Program-made: the position numbers and the translations under genes
Assembly: GCA_035630615.1 (NCBI GenBank)
Contig: DASQKI010000062.1
Location: 1 to 55,964 of the forward strand
Direction: 5' to 3'
DNA: 55,964 bases
Source: DATFRX01 sp035630615
Lineage (GTDB): Bacteria > Actinomycetota > Actinomycetes > Propionibacteriales > Nocardioidaceae
The notes under the pieces: model-generated
What the model was told of the DNA's origin: nothing
The model's input: the letters and a program-made list of their open reading frames with translations, nothing else
Databases searched by the model: none
Part shown: piece after piece, positions 41,357-49,923 of the stretch
Layout of the letters: each line of letters opens with the position of its first letter
Numbering within the stretch: the first letter of the stretch is position 1

Positions 41357-42826
41357 ATGTCGATGAAACTGCGCCCGCCGTTCCGTTTGATTGCCCTCGT
41401 CACCGGCATTGTCGCCCTGTCCTTGATCGTCGTGGGCTGGACGTTCTTGCGCGAAGACTCCGACGACGCGCCGGCCGAGACAGTCGAGGGGTGGACGTAC
41501 GTCACCGCGCCGGGCGTCCCTCCGGTCATCGACGTGTCGCGATACGAGGCGGCCGGTGAGCAGCTCGAGTCCGACGACGGGGGCTACATCTTCCTCGCGC
41601 CGAAGGATGGCGAGTCGATGACGGGCCTGCTGATCGTCGACGGGGCAGGAGCCCCCGTCTGGATCGGTGCGGACGAGCGGACGTACGACTTTCGGGTGCA
41701 ACGGTACGAGGGCGAGCCGGTGCTGACGTACTGGCGGGGGGACAGGGTCCAGCGGTTCTTGGGCGCCGGCGACTTCGTGCTCTTGGACCAGCACTACGAA
41801 GAGATCGCGACGATCACGACGCACGGCATTCCGGGCGCCGACTACCACGACATGACGCTGACCGACGAGGGCACGGCGCTGCTGATCGGCCACCGGCTCG
41901 TGCAGCGAGACCTGACCGCCATCGGCGGGGCTCCAAACGCGTGGGTGTCGGACGGGATCGTCCAGGAGGTCGATGTCGCGACCGGCAAGGTGGTGTTCCA
42001 GTGGGACTCGCTGAAGCACATTCCGGTCGGTCAGACGCAGATCGCCGTCGACCGATTCGGCCGCGGAATGAGCCGAGCCAAACCGATCGACTACACCCAC
42101 CTCAACTCGGTGACCGAGGACGGTGACGGTCACCTCCTGATCTCGGCCCGTAACACCAGTGCGGTCTATCGCGTCGACCGCAAGACCGGCGAGGTCGACT
42201 GGACCCTCGGCGGCAAGGCCACTGACTTCCGGATGCTCGGCAGGTCGAGGTTCTTCTGGCAGCACGACGCGCAGCGCCAGAACGACAGCACGATCACGCT
42301 GTTCGACAACGAGGCGCACCCGGACATGGCGAAGCACTCACGCGGGCTGCGGCTCGCGCTGGACAGGAAGGCGCACATCGCTCGGGTCGTGACCGAGTAC
42401 CTGCCGCCCGACGACCGGCTGTCCGGCAGCCAGGGCAACCTCCAGGTGATGCCGAACGGCCACGTGTTCGTTGGGTGGGGCTCGCAGCACTACTACTCCG
42501 AATACACCGCCGACGGAGACCTGCTGCTCGACGCCGATTTCGGCACCGGCGAGAGCTACCGCGCCTATCGCTTCCCCTGGGTCGGCCGACCGAGTGACCC
42601 GCCGACCCTCGTCGTCGACGGCAGCACGGCCTATGTCAGCTGGAACGGCGCGACCGAGGTGGCGTCGTGGCGTTTCCTCGCAGGCGATGATGCCGACAGT
42701 GCGCGCAATGTCGGGACCGTCCGTCGGGGAGGCTTCGAGACGTCTGCGGAGATCCCGAACGCCCCGTATGTCGCTGTGCAGGCGCTCGACGCCGACGGCA
42801 ATGTCTTGGCGACCGTCGAGCGCTGA
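41357..42826 (+). CDS. Arylsulfotransferase (ASST)-family membrane-anchored protein, tandem copy 2
   Basis: The 489-residue copy begins MSMKLRPPFRLIALVTG with one membrane helix and shares nearly all propeller motifs with copy 1 (FLAPKDGESMTGLLIVD, EVDWTLGGKATDF, WQHDAQRQNDSTITLFDN, YYSEYTADGDLLLDADFGTG). Differences cluster in blade loops (about residues 100-130 and 220-235), as expected if substrate-contacting loops diverge after duplication. It starts 21 bp after copy 1 and ends 19 bp before copy 3, so all three are probably one transcript. Confidence 0.8.
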   Translation: MSMKLRPPFRLIALVTGIVALSLIVVGWTFLREDSDDAPAETVEGWTYVTAPGVPPVIDVSRYEAAGEQLESDDGGYIFLAPKDGESMTGLLIVDGAGAPVWIGADERTYDFRVQRYEGEPVLTYWRGDRVQRFLGAGDFVLLDQHYEEIATITTHGIPGADYHDMTLTDEGTALLIGHRLVQRDLTAIGGAPNAWVSDGIVQEVDVATGKVVFQWDSLKHIPVGQTQIAVDRFGRGMSRAKPIDYTHLNSVTEDGDGHLLISARNTSAVYRVDRKTGEVDWTLGGKATDFRMLGRSRFFWQHDAQRQNDSTITLFDNEAHPDMAKHSRGLRLALDRKAHIARVVTEYLPPDDRLSGSQGNLQVMPNGHVFVGWGSQHYYSEYTADGDLLLDADFGTGESYRAYRFPWVGRPSDPPTLVVDGSTAYVSWNGATEVASWRFLAGDDADSARNVGTVRRGGFETSAEIPNAPYVAVQALDADGNVLATVER

Positions 42827-42845
42827 CCGACCACGATCTGATGCG

Positions 42846-44315
42846 ATGACTCACCCGCGAGGCGCCTTCCGCGCCGGCGCTCTGGGGTTGGCTGTGCTGG
42901 CCCTCGCGGTGCTCGGAGCCGATCACCGGGCCACATCGGTGGCGACCTCGGAGCCGGACGTTGTCGACGGCCAGGTGTTTGTCAGCCGCCCGGATCTCAG
43001 TCCGCCGCCGATCGACGTCACGGCCCATGCCTCCGCCGAGACGGCGTTTCCGACCGGCGACGGCGACCTGGTGTTCTTGGGACCGAAGGACGGAGGCGCT
43101 ATGACCGGCCCGCTCATCGTCGACGCTCGCGGCGAGCCGGTATGGGTGTTTCCGCTGGACCCGACCCGGGCCTACGACGTGCGAGTGCAGGACTATGCCG
43201 GCAAGCCGGTCCTGACCTGGTGGGACGGGCTCAACCTCGGCGTCGGCTACGGCTACGGGCACTACGTGCTGATGGACCAGACCTACCGCATCATCGCCAC
43301 GGTCGCGACCCGCGGATCACTGGCCGACCACCACGGCATGACACTGACCGACGACGGCACGGCGCTGCTGATCACGTACCGGAAGATCCCGTACGACCTG
43401 TCGGCCGTCGGTGGGCCAGAGGACGGTTACCTCGTCAACAGCCTGGCCCAAGAGGTCGACGTCGCGACCGGCAAGGTCGTGTTCGAGTGGAGCGCCCTCG
43501 ACCATGTCCCCATCACCGACACCAGGGTCCGGGTCGGGCCGGACGCGGCGATCGACGGCTCCGAGGTGCTGCCGCTCGACTACTTCCACCTGAACTCGGT
43601 GACCGAGGACGGGGACGGTCACCTGCTGCTCTCGGCCCGCAACACCCAGGCGGTCTATCGGATCGACCGGGAGACCGGCGACGTCGACTGGACACTCGGA
43701 GGATCGAGCAGCGACTTCACGATGCTCGGCGACGCGAGATTTGCCTGGCAGCACGACGCCGAGCGACGGGCCGACGGCACGATCACGCTGTTCGACAACG
43801 AGGCCGGACCGAAGGTGGGCGACGAGTCGCGTGGCTTGCGACTGGCGGTCGATCCCAAGGCGCACACGGCGCGGGTCGTGACCGAATACCTGCCGCCCGA
43901 CGGCCGACTGAGCAGTAGCCAGGGCAACCTGCAGGTGCGACCCAACGGACACGTGTTCGTCGGGTGGGGCGGGTTGCCGTACTACTCCGAATACACCGCC
44001 GACGGCCGGTTGCTCTTCGACGCCCATGTCCTCGGCGGTGCGAGCTATCGCGCCTACCGGCTGCCCTGGGTCGGCAAGCCGTTCACCGACCCGGCGCTGA
44101 CCGTTGACGACGGCGTCGCCTACGTCAGTTGGAACGGCGCCACCGAGGTCGACCGCTGGCGGTTCCTCGCCGGTGACGACAAGGCGAGCGCCGAAGAGAT
44201 CGTGACGGCGCCGCGGACCGGGTTCGAGACGTCAGCGCCGGTGCCCGACACGCCTTATCTCGCCGTCCAGGCACTCGACGTCGCGGGCCACGTGTTGGCT
44301 ACTGAGGAGCGCTAG
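42846..44315 (+). CDS. Arylsulfotransferase (ASST)-family exported protein, tandem copy 3 (most divergent)
   Basis: The 489-residue copy has a different N-terminus (THPRGAFRAGALGLAVLALAVLG, a signal peptide or anchor) and a longer loop after blade one (PLDPTRAYDV, LNLGVGYGYG). Core motifs are kept: FLGPKDGGAMTGPLIVD, LNSVTEDGDG, VYRIDRETGDVDWTLGG, WQHDAERRADGTITLFDN, VSWNGATEV. It looks like an older duplicate than copies 1 and 2. It is the last gene of the array, followed by a short hairpin. Confidence 0.8.
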   Translation: MTHPRGAFRAGALGLAVLALAVLGADHRATSVATSEPDVVDGQVFVSRPDLSPPPIDVTAHASAETAFPTGDGDLVFLGPKDGGAMTGPLIVDARGEPVWVFPLDPTRAYDVRVQDYAGKPVLTWWDGLNLGVGYGYGHYVLMDQTYRIIATVATRGSLADHHGMTLTDDGTALLITYRKIPYDLSAVGGPEDGYLVNSLAQEVDVATGKVVFEWSALDHVPITDTRVRVGPDAAIDGSEVLPLDYFHLNSVTEDGDGHLLLSARNTQAVYRIDRETGDVDWTLGGSSSDFTMLGDARFAWQHDAERRADGTITLFDNEAGPKVGDESRGLRLAVDPKAHTARVVTEYLPPDGRLSSSQGNLQVRPNGHVFVGWGGLPYYSEYTADGRLLFDAHVLGGASYRAYRLPWVGKPFTDPALTVDDGVAYVSWNGATEVDRWRFLAGDDKASAEEIVTAPRTGFETSAPVPDTPYLAVQALDVAGHVLATEER

Positions 44316-44333
44316 CCCGCGACGAGAGCGGGC
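44315..44333 (+). terminator. Short GC hairpin after the ASST array
   Basis: GCCCGC at 44315-44320 pairs with GCGGGC at 44328-44333 around a 7-nt loop, starting at the last base of the third ASST gene. The position fits transcript termination, but the 6-bp stem is short. Confidence 0.4.
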
Positions 44334-44436
44334 ATGGAGCTGGCGCGAACCACAAGGTCTTGGCTGCCCTCGGGTCGTCGCTGGGTCGACCGTAGAGGAA
44401 CAAATCCGGAGCGTTGTCGCGCCGTCCGGCTGGATA

Positions 44437-45012
44437 ATGAGCGCCATGGCATCCGAGAGGCCACATCTCGAGGAAGAGACGCTACGCATCGCGCGGGAGT
44501 GGCTCGCCGGCTGGCGGCCGGGCGAGGCCGAAGTCAGCGACGTTCGGCTCGAAGGCGAGCATCCCGACACCGACCTGATCGTGCTGTTCACCGACAAGTC
44601 TCGGCCAGGCTGCCAGTTCGGCTTCCGAATGCCGCTGTCAGCGACGTCGCTGTACGAAGACGGGTCGATCGATGACCCCGAGTCGGCGGTGGGCGTCGCC
44701 ATGGCCAACCTTGACGAGGACATCGGGGCGGTGGGCTATGGGTTGCCGTCCAACTGCCGTCCCGGCGAGGTGGTCTGGCTGGGTCGGCGCCGCATTGAGC
44801 AAGAACTAGAACTCGCGATCGGACCCGTGCTGGACGACTACGCCGGACGGCTCGAGGGCAACGAGATTCGGCTGAGGGACGAACTTGTGGAGGCCACTAG
44901 CCGGATAGCCGAACAGCACCTAGGCGAGTGGCAAAAGCGGTGGTCCGATGCATTGAGAGCGGCGAGCCCTCAGCGGCAGAAGGACGGGCCCGCCACGCCG
45001 CTAGATCGGTGA
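44437..45012 (+). CDS. Hypothetical protein, 191 aa
   Basis: A soluble acidic protein from ATG 44437 (or 44446). The first half contains ETLRIAREWLAGWRPGEAEVSDVRLEG and LIVLFTDKSRPGCQFGFRMPL with strand-like character; the second half is a helix-rich, charged region (ELELAIGPVLDDYAGRLEGNE, RIAEQHLGEWQKRW). No signal peptide or membrane segment is present. The family is not recognised. The 252 bp that follow (45013-45264) hold no gene that I can support. Confidence 0.6.
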   Translation: MSAMASERPHLEEETLRIAREWLAGWRPGEAEVSDVRLEGEHPDTDLIVLFTDKSRPGCQFGFRMPLSATSLYEDGSIDDPESAVGVAMANLDEDIGAVGYGLPSNCRPGEVVWLGRRRIEQELELAIGPVLDDYAGRLEGNEIRLRDELVEATSRIAEQHLGEWQKRWSDALRAASPQRQKDGPATPLDR

Positions 45013-45264
45013 CCGACTGTCATCGCTGTGAGGCGAGCCGACGCCGCGATGTAGAGGAGCGATCTACTCCAATCGGGCACCGCCAGCTCGAAAAGTTGGT
45101 GTTCACCGCCTCCGAAAGGGTGCCCATACCGGCACAATGGCCCACCAGACGTTCAGGCGATCAGGCTATCGAGTGGTTCGACATTACGGAGTGCGCATGC
45201 AACGACAGGGCAGGGGTTGCCCCGCCGCGGTCATGACCTGCCAGGTCCTCGCGACCACGGATTC

Positions 45265-46629
45265 GTGACCGAGACGGTCGGCGCGGTCGTCGCGCTGCTC
45301 GACGCTTTCGGCCCGTTCGGGCTCGGACCTCGGGAGGCGACGTTCCCAGACGCCACCCCAGACGACTGGCGGCGTGCTGCGGCGATCGACCCGTCGGCCG
45401 TCGGGCCGGACAACCGATGGGACCTGGCGTTTCGCTGCTTCGCGATCGGGCGGCCCGACGGCGCAGTCACGTTGGTCGACGCCGGGATCGGTCCGGAGGG
45501 CGGTCTGGCATCGGCATGGGCGCCGGTGCCCGGTCGGCTTCCCGCGGCACTGGTCGAGGCGGGTATCGACGGTGACGCCGTCGACACCGTCATCCTGACC
45601 CACCTCCACGAGGACCATGTCGGTTGGTCGGTGCGCCCCGACGGCGAGCCGATGTTTCCGAACGCGCGCTACGTCGTGCAGCGCAACGAGGTACGGGATC
45701 TCGAGGAGCGGCGAGTCGAGTCGGTCCTGGCCGCCGTCGTACGGCCGCTGCGACAAGCCGGGCAGTTGGGCGAGATCGTGAGCCGTCGGGTGCTCGTGTC
45801 CGGCGCGCCGCGAGTTACGGTCTGGCCGACGCCCGGTCATACGCTCGGTCACCAGTCGGTGCTTGTCGAGGGTGGCCCGCGCGACGTCGTCATCAGCGGG
45901 GACGTCCTCGTACACGCGGTGCAGCTGGCACGTCCGGAGGTGGGGTACGCGTACGAGCGAGATTCGGCGCTGGCGAGTCGGACCCGACGTACGCTGCTCG
46001 CCGATCTCGAGCGTCGCGACGGCGTACTCGCGACGGCGCATCTGACCCGGCCCTTCGTGACGCGCGATGGTGCGGTGGTGGAGCAGGCCGGACGGTTCGC
46101 GTCCTACGAGCCGTCGCGATCGGGGGCGCGGCGCACCGACGTCGTCACCCGGCCGGCTGAGCCGTCAGACGTCGCGGCCTGCGTCCAGCTCGCGATGGAG
46201 CGCGACGGCGGCGACCTCGCGGCGTGGCGGTCGCGGTTCGAGAGTTACCTGGTCGGCGACGATCGGGCGTTGTTCGTGGCGGAGGTCGATGGTGAGTTCG
46301 CCGGCTACGGGCGCTTGGAGCGACTCGAGCCGGAGGCCGAGGGTGACACGCCGGCGGCGCCGCCCGGTTGGTATCTCGTGGGCGTCGTGGTGCCACCGCG
46401 CTGGCAGCGTCGCGGAGTCGGCACCGCACTGACCCGGGCTCGGCTCACCTGGGCGTGGGAACGGGCCGACGAGGTTTGGTATTTCGTCAACGCCCGCAAC
46501 CGGGCGTCGATCGATCTGCATCGAGAGTTTGGCTTCGTCGAGGTGACGCGCGACTTCGCGATCCCGGGCGTGCAGTTCGACGACGGCCACGGCACCGGCG
46601 TCCTGCTGCGATGCCGACGCGGGAGTTAG
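45265..46629 (+). CDS. Fusion: MBL-fold hydrolase + GNAT acetyltransferase
   Basis: From GTG 45265 one 454-residue frame carries two enzymes. Residues about 1-295 form a metallo-beta-lactamase fold (GPFGLGPREATFPDATPDDW, VDAGIG, HLHEDH at 113-118, TPGHTLGHQSVLV, ISGDVL, ATAHLTRPF). Residues about 300-454 form a GNAT domain (TRPAEPSDVAACVQLAMERDGG, VGVVVPPRWQRRGVGTALTRARL acetyl-CoA loop, NARNRASIDLHREFGF). The joint is a short Ser/Arg-rich link with no stop or shift. Each half alone is common; the fusion is unusual and may couple hydrolysis with acetylation of one substrate. Its last bases overlap the convergent 49-aa gene. Confidence 0.82.
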   Translation: MTETVGAVVALLDAFGPFGLGPREATFPDATPDDWRRAAAIDPSAVGPDNRWDLAFRCFAIGRPDGAVTLVDAGIGPEGGLASAWAPVPGRLPAALVEAGIDGDAVDTVILTHLHEDHVGWSVRPDGEPMFPNARYVVQRNEVRDLEERRVESVLAAVVRPLRQAGQLGEIVSRRVLVSGAPRVTVWPTPGHTLGHQSVLVEGGPRDVVISGDVLVHAVQLARPEVGYAYERDSALASRTRRTLLADLERRDGVLATAHLTRPFVTRDGAVVEQAGRFASYEPSRSGARRTDVVTRPAEPSDVAACVQLAMERDGGDLAAWRSRFESYLVGDDRALFVAEVDGEFAGYGRLERLEPEAEGDTPAAPPGWYLVGVVVPPRWQRRGVGTALTRARLTWAWERADEVWYFVNARNRASIDLHREFGFVEVTRDFAIPGVQFDDGHGTGVLLRCRRGS

Positions 46630-46775
46630 TACAGCCAGCGCTTGCGGCGTTTCTTGGCCTTCTTCTCCTCGCGCTTGGCGCGCCTGATGGTGGCCCGCTC
46701 CTGGTGGGTGTACCACACTGACATCAGGGCGATGAGTATCGCGAAGATCGCGACCGCGAGAGCGGCGCCTTCCAC
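46626..46775 (-). CDS. Small membrane protein, 49 aa
   Basis: GTG at 46775 is preceded by GGAGGA with a 6-nt gap. The product has one membrane helix (about residues 3-20, ALAVAIFAILIALMSVW) and a strongly basic tail rich in Lys/Arg (RRAKREEKKAKKRRKRW) ending in Tyr. The strong ribosome-binding site and clear topology support a real small gene with an inner-membrane helix and a nucleic-acid- or lipid-binding cytoplasmic tail. Its stop overlaps the convergent fusion gene by 4 nt. The role is unknown. Confidence 0.7.
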   Translation of the reverse strand: MEGAALAVAIFAILIALMSVWYTHQERATIRRAKREEKKAKKRRKRWLY

Positions 46776-46881
46776 CGTCGTCCTCCCTCATTCAGACCCC
46801 TCGCGATTCAACGCCGGTCGGTGCCGCGAAGGAAGGGGGCGAACGGCCCGGCCGGATGGGTCCTCCGGCCCCGGCAAACGG

Positions 46882-47784
46882 TTAGGCCGCCTGGAAGGAC
46901 CGCTTCGCCAGCCCTATGGCGAATCCGTCGACCGCCGTCTCGACCGGCGCGGACGAGTCGGTCGCGGCGCCGAGCGTGACGAACAGGGGAGTGAAGTGTT
47001 CGACGGTGGGATGGGCGTATGGCATGCCTGGCGCCCGGGTACGGAACGCGGCGAGCTCGTCGACGTCGCCCCGACCCAGTGCGTCGGATGCCCAGTGGTC
47101 GAAGTCGGACGACCAGTCGGGCACCTGGTCGGGCCTGCTCCAGTCGAGGTAAGGCAGGCCGTGGGTCATGAATCCCGAGCCGATGACGAGCACGCCGGCA
47201 TCGCGAAGGTCCCGAAGGCGCTCACCCAGCGCCAGCAGCCGACCCGCGTCGTGCGTCGGCATGCTGAGCTGGAGGACGGGGATGTTTGCCTCGGGATACA
47301 TGATCTTCAGCGGGACCCAGGCGCCGTGGTCGATCCCGCGGTCGCGATGCTCGTGGACCTGCTCGGCGTCCGGCAGCAGGCCGACGACCTGGCGAGCCAG
47401 CTCGGTCGCGGGCGGCGTGTCGTAGCGCATCGCGAAGTACATCGGGTCGAATCCGCTGAAGTCGTAGACGAGCTCGGTCGGCTGCGTACTGCTGATGCTC
47501 AGCGGCGCAGACTCCCAGTGCGCCGACACGATCAGGATCGCCGTCGGGCGCGGGAGCGCGCGGGCCCAGCCGTGCAGCTCGTTCATCCAGTCGGTCATCT
47601 CGAACAGCATCGGCGCGCCGTGGCTGAGGTACAGGCTGGGCAGCGGCCCGTCGTCGGGCGTCCACAGCCGGTGCGGCTCGGTCCGCTCGACGGCGGCGAC
47701 GCGGAGCAGGTGCGCAGTGAACGGGTGCCCGGCCGGGATGCGGGCGTCAGCGGTGGCTGTCGTGGACACGGTGCCTCCGGTCAT
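46882..47784 (-). CDS. Extradiol dioxygenase, DODA (YgiD-like) family
   Basis: The 300-residue protein is a class III extradiol ring-cleavage dioxygenase of the 4,5-DOPA type. It shows the zinc/iron-site pattern of the family: SLYLSHGAPM, LIVSAHWES, IDHGAWVPLKIMYPEANIPV (His) and GSGFMTHGLPY. Substrate is probably a catechol; YgiD-like members open DOPA-type rings but many act broadly or as hypothetical oxidoreductases. ATG 47784 overlaps the upstream reductase-like gene's stop (ATGA), so both are one operon driven from the MarR-controlled promoter at 48373-48423. Confidence 0.87.
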   Translation of the reverse strand: MTGGTVSTTATADARIPAGHPFTAHLLRVAAVERTEPHRLWTPDDGPLPSLYLSHGAPMLFEMTDWMNELHGWARALPRPTAILIVSAHWESAPLSISSTQPTELVYDFSGFDPMYFAMRYDTPPATELARQVVGLLPDAEQVHEHRDRGIDHGAWVPLKIMYPEANIPVLQLSMPTHDAGRLLALGERLRDLRDAGVLVIGSGFMTHGLPYLDWSRPDQVPDWSSDFDHWASDALGRGDVDELAAFRTRAPGMPYAHPTVEHFTPLFVTLGAATDSSAPVETAVDGFAIGLAKRSFQAA

Positions 47785-48356
47785 GCTGCGACTCCGAAGC
47801 CGCCCGTCCACGGTACCTGCTCGCTCGCCGCCAGCGTGATCTGAACGAATCCGATCGCTTCCAGCTCGCGAGCGCGACGCAGGTCACCGGCGTCGAGTGC
47901 GCGCAGGCCGCTCGCGCTGATCACGTCGGCGAGTCTGGCCTTCGCGTCGGCGTCGTCCCCAGCGACGAGGACGGTGGTGGGGAGCGGGCCGACCTCACCG
48001 GCGGCCAGCGTGGCGGCGAAGGTGGTGTTGAACGCCTTGAGCACCTGCGACCGTGGCAGCGCGGCCGCGATCTCGGCGGTGGCCGAGCCGTCGGCGGGGA
48101 CGGTGAGAGCGTCGAAGGTCTCGAAGTTCAGCGGGTTCGTGACGTCGACGACGACCTTGCCGGCGAGCGTGTCGCCTCGCTGCTCCAGCACATCCACGAC
48201 AGCCGGGTAGGGCACGGCAAGCACGACGATGTCGCCGGTGGCCGGCTTGTCGACGTCGTCGCGGCCGAGCAACTCGACGGTGTTGCCGCCCTTGGTGACG
48301 ACGTTCGAGATGGCCTGGGCCATGGTTCCGGTGCCGATGATGCTGACGTGTGTCAT
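47781..48356 (-). CDS. NADP-binding protein, F420-reductase-like (NpdG-like)
   Basis: The 191-residue product has a Rossmann start (VSIIGTGTMAQAISNVV), VVLAVPYPAVVDVLEQ, VVVDVTNPLNFETFDALTVP and a terminal ARELEAIGFVQITLAAS, the pattern of the NADPH-dependent F420 reductase / NAD(P)-binding family. The exact cofactor partner is uncertain because F420-binding residues are less clear than in npdG (28840-29493). First gene of the operon with the dioxygenase, divergent from the MarR gene. A redox cleanup role under MarR control is plausible. Confidence 0.8.
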   Translation of the reverse strand: MTHVSIIGTGTMAQAISNVVTKGGNTVELLGRDDVDKPATGDIVVLAVPYPAVVDVLEQRGDTLAGKVVVDVTNPLNFETFDALTVPADGSATAEIAAALPRSQVLKAFNTTFAATLAAGEVGPLPTTVLVAGDDADAKARLADVISASGLRALDAGDLRRARELEAIGFVQITLAASEQVPWTGGFGVAA

Positions 48357-48372
48357 GAGAACTCCTGGCAGT

Positions 48373-48390
48373 TAGTTGTCGCTTCAACTA
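48373..48390. promoter_or_regulatory. MarR-type operator 1 (perfect palindrome)
   Basis: TAGTTG-N6-CAACTA is a perfect 6-bp inverted repeat between the divergent reductase-like and marR genes, 17 bp before the former's start. This matches known MarR-family operator design. A second related site begins 33 bp downstream. Confidence 0.75.
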
Positions 48391-48405
48391 TTACTCTAGC
48401 GCATT

Positions 48406-48423
48406 TAGTTGTCGCGTCAAGTG
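48406..48423. promoter_or_regulatory. MarR-type operator 2 (imperfect palindrome)
   Basis: TAGTTGTCGCGTCAAGTG repeats the left arm and core of operator 1 with two changes in the right arm. It lies 19 bp before the marR ATG, so it could block marR's own promoter. The 33-bp centre-to-centre spacing equals about three helical turns, so two dimers would bind the same DNA face. Confidence 0.7.
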
Positions 48424-48441
48424 ATTCGGTACGATGGGTTC

Positions 48442-48945
48442 ATGGACACGCGTTGGTTGAGCGACGAAGAGCTCGCGGCCTGGGTACGCCTGGTCGCCGT
48501 GGTGGAGCTGCTACCAGGCGTCCTGGACTCGCAGCTGCGACGCGACGCGGGCCTGACGCACTTCGAGTACTTCGTCCTCGCCATGCTGTCGGACGCGCCG
48601 GACCGTACGCTGCGCATGACTTCGCTCGCCTCGCGTACCAACGCGACCCTGCCGCGTCTGTCGCATGTCGTGCGCCGGCTCGAAGACAGGGGCATGGTGC
48701 AACGCTTTCCGTGCCCGTCGGATGGTCGGGCCACCAACGCCCAGCTGACCGACACCGGATGGGAAAAGATCGTCGCCAGTGCGCCGGGACATGTCGGCAC
48801 CGTCCGCGAGCACGTGATCGACGCGTTGACGCCGAAGCAGATCGAGCAGCTGGCCGAGATCACCGACGTGATCCTGGGCCGACTCGACCCGGACGGGGCG
48901 ATGGCCGCGACGTACCGACAGGAGCGGCAGCGTCAGGTGCCGTAG
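48442..48945 (+). CDS. MarR-family transcriptional regulator
   Basis: The 167-residue winged-helix repressor shows LTHFEYFVLAMLSDAPDRTLRMTSLASRTNATLPRLSHVVRRLEDRGMVQRFPCPSDGRATNAQLTDTGW, the complete MarR wing and recognition helix. ATG 48442 is preferred to 48409, which lies inside operator 2. It faces away from the reductase/dioxygenase operon and probably represses both via the two palindromes. A single Cys in the wing (FPCPSD) could sense oxidants, by analogy with OhrR-type regulators. Confidence 0.9.
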   Translation: MDTRWLSDEELAAWVRLVAVVELLPGVLDSQLRRDAGLTHFEYFVLAMLSDAPDRTLRMTSLASRTNATLPRLSHVVRRLEDRGMVQRFPCPSDGRATNAQLTDTGWEKIVASAPGHVGTVREHVIDALTPKQIEQLAEITDVILGRLDPDGAMAATYRQERQRQVP

Positions 48946-49154
48946 GGGTGCATCTCCCAGACCTGCGCGACCGCGCCGTCGGGGCGCTCCTCGACCTGGT
49001 CGGTCGACTCCGCTCGGCCGAACAAGAACCCGAGACTGCGCAGGCGATCCTCCGGCGACTCGGTTCTGGTGTCGAGCCAGCGTCCGTCGAGCTGCGCCGG
49101 CAGGAAGTCGTCGGGGGCGTCGGCCGCTGGGCGGAGCACGATGTAGTCGGGCAC
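48933..49154 (-). CDS. Small hypothetical protein, 73 aa
   Basis: From ATG 49154 the product is acidic and starts PDYIVLRPAADAPDDFLPAQLDGRWLDTRTESPEDRLRSLGFLF, ending VWEMHPYGT. The compact pattern looks conserved and soluble, but I do not recognise the family. It overlaps the 3' end of the marR gene by 13 nt on the other strand. Confidence 0.5.
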   Translation of the reverse strand: MPDYIVLRPAADAPDDFLPAQLDGRWLDTRTESPEDRLRSLGFLFGRAESTDQVEERPDGAVAQVWEMHPYGT

Positions 49155-49211
49155 GGCGTCGAGTCCTCTCGTCTTCGGGGCGCTGGAGTCGAGCGTAGAC
49201 GGTGACCCCGC

Positions 49212-49796
49212 CTATTCGGTGAAGCTGGTACCGTCCACGATGCCCGCCGCTCGGCGAGACAGATCGGTCTTTCGCATCTTCTCGTACGTCTTGCGTTTGT
49301 CGATCCAGCCGTTCAGTACGTCCTGGACGTTCTGCATCGTGTCGGCGGCGAACTGGACGGGGTTGGTGTGATCGGGTGCGCCCTTGCCGGTATGGGCGGC
49401 GGTGAGCGCGACGAAGGACACGTCGGCGGTGACCGCCACCAGCCTCGCGAAGCGCGGATAGTCGGGCCGCGCGCGTCGGGACAATACCCGCAGATCGGCC
49501 GTGAAGTCCCAGGTCACCACGGGATTCAGGGCGTCTTCCTCGAACGCCCGCGCGAACATCGCTCGAGCCCTCTCGACGAGCCGAATGCATTCGTCGGTCA
49601 GAAACTCTCGGCGCGATCGGCGGCGTTCATGACGCAAGACAGCGGCGAGGACGATCAGCGTGACCAGGCCAGCGACGACTGCGCCGCCGATGCCTTCCAA
49701 CGCGACGTCCCACCACCACTCGGGTTCGTCGAGTCGGCCCACAGGCCAAAATCTATCGGCTAACGCGGCACGGGTCATCGGCCCTGAGCCAAGCAT
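49212..49796 (-). CDS. Membrane-anchored hypothetical protein, 194 aa
   Basis: One hydrophobic helix (about residues 33-54, LEGIGGAVVAGLVTLIVLAAVL) is followed by an Arg-rich flank and a cytoplasmic helical domain (CIRLVERARAMFARAFEED, RFARLVAVTADVSFVALTAA, MQNVQDVLNGWIDKRKTYEKMRKTDLSRR). The start at 49796 or 49778 cannot be settled. No enzyme motif is seen. The 127 bp before it show nothing recognised. Confidence 0.55.
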   Translation of the reverse strand: MLGSGPMTRAALADRFWPVGRLDEPEWWWDVALEGIGGAVVAGLVTLIVLAAVLRHERRRSRREFLTDECIRLVERARAMFARAFEEDALNPVVTWDFTADLRVLSRRARPDYPRFARLVAVTADVSFVALTAAHTGKGAPDHTNPVQFAADTMQNVQDVLNGWIDKRKTYEKMRKTDLSRRAAGIVDGTSFTE

Positions 49797-49923
49797 CTCC
49801 TCAAGTCTTCGCCCCCCTTCGCGCCGACATTGTGTGTCTCAAGAGGACAACTACACCTACGACATCAGGCCGGAATCCCGGCGAGCTGATAGCGATGGAC
49901 GCTGATGTCGCGTTCGTGGTCGG

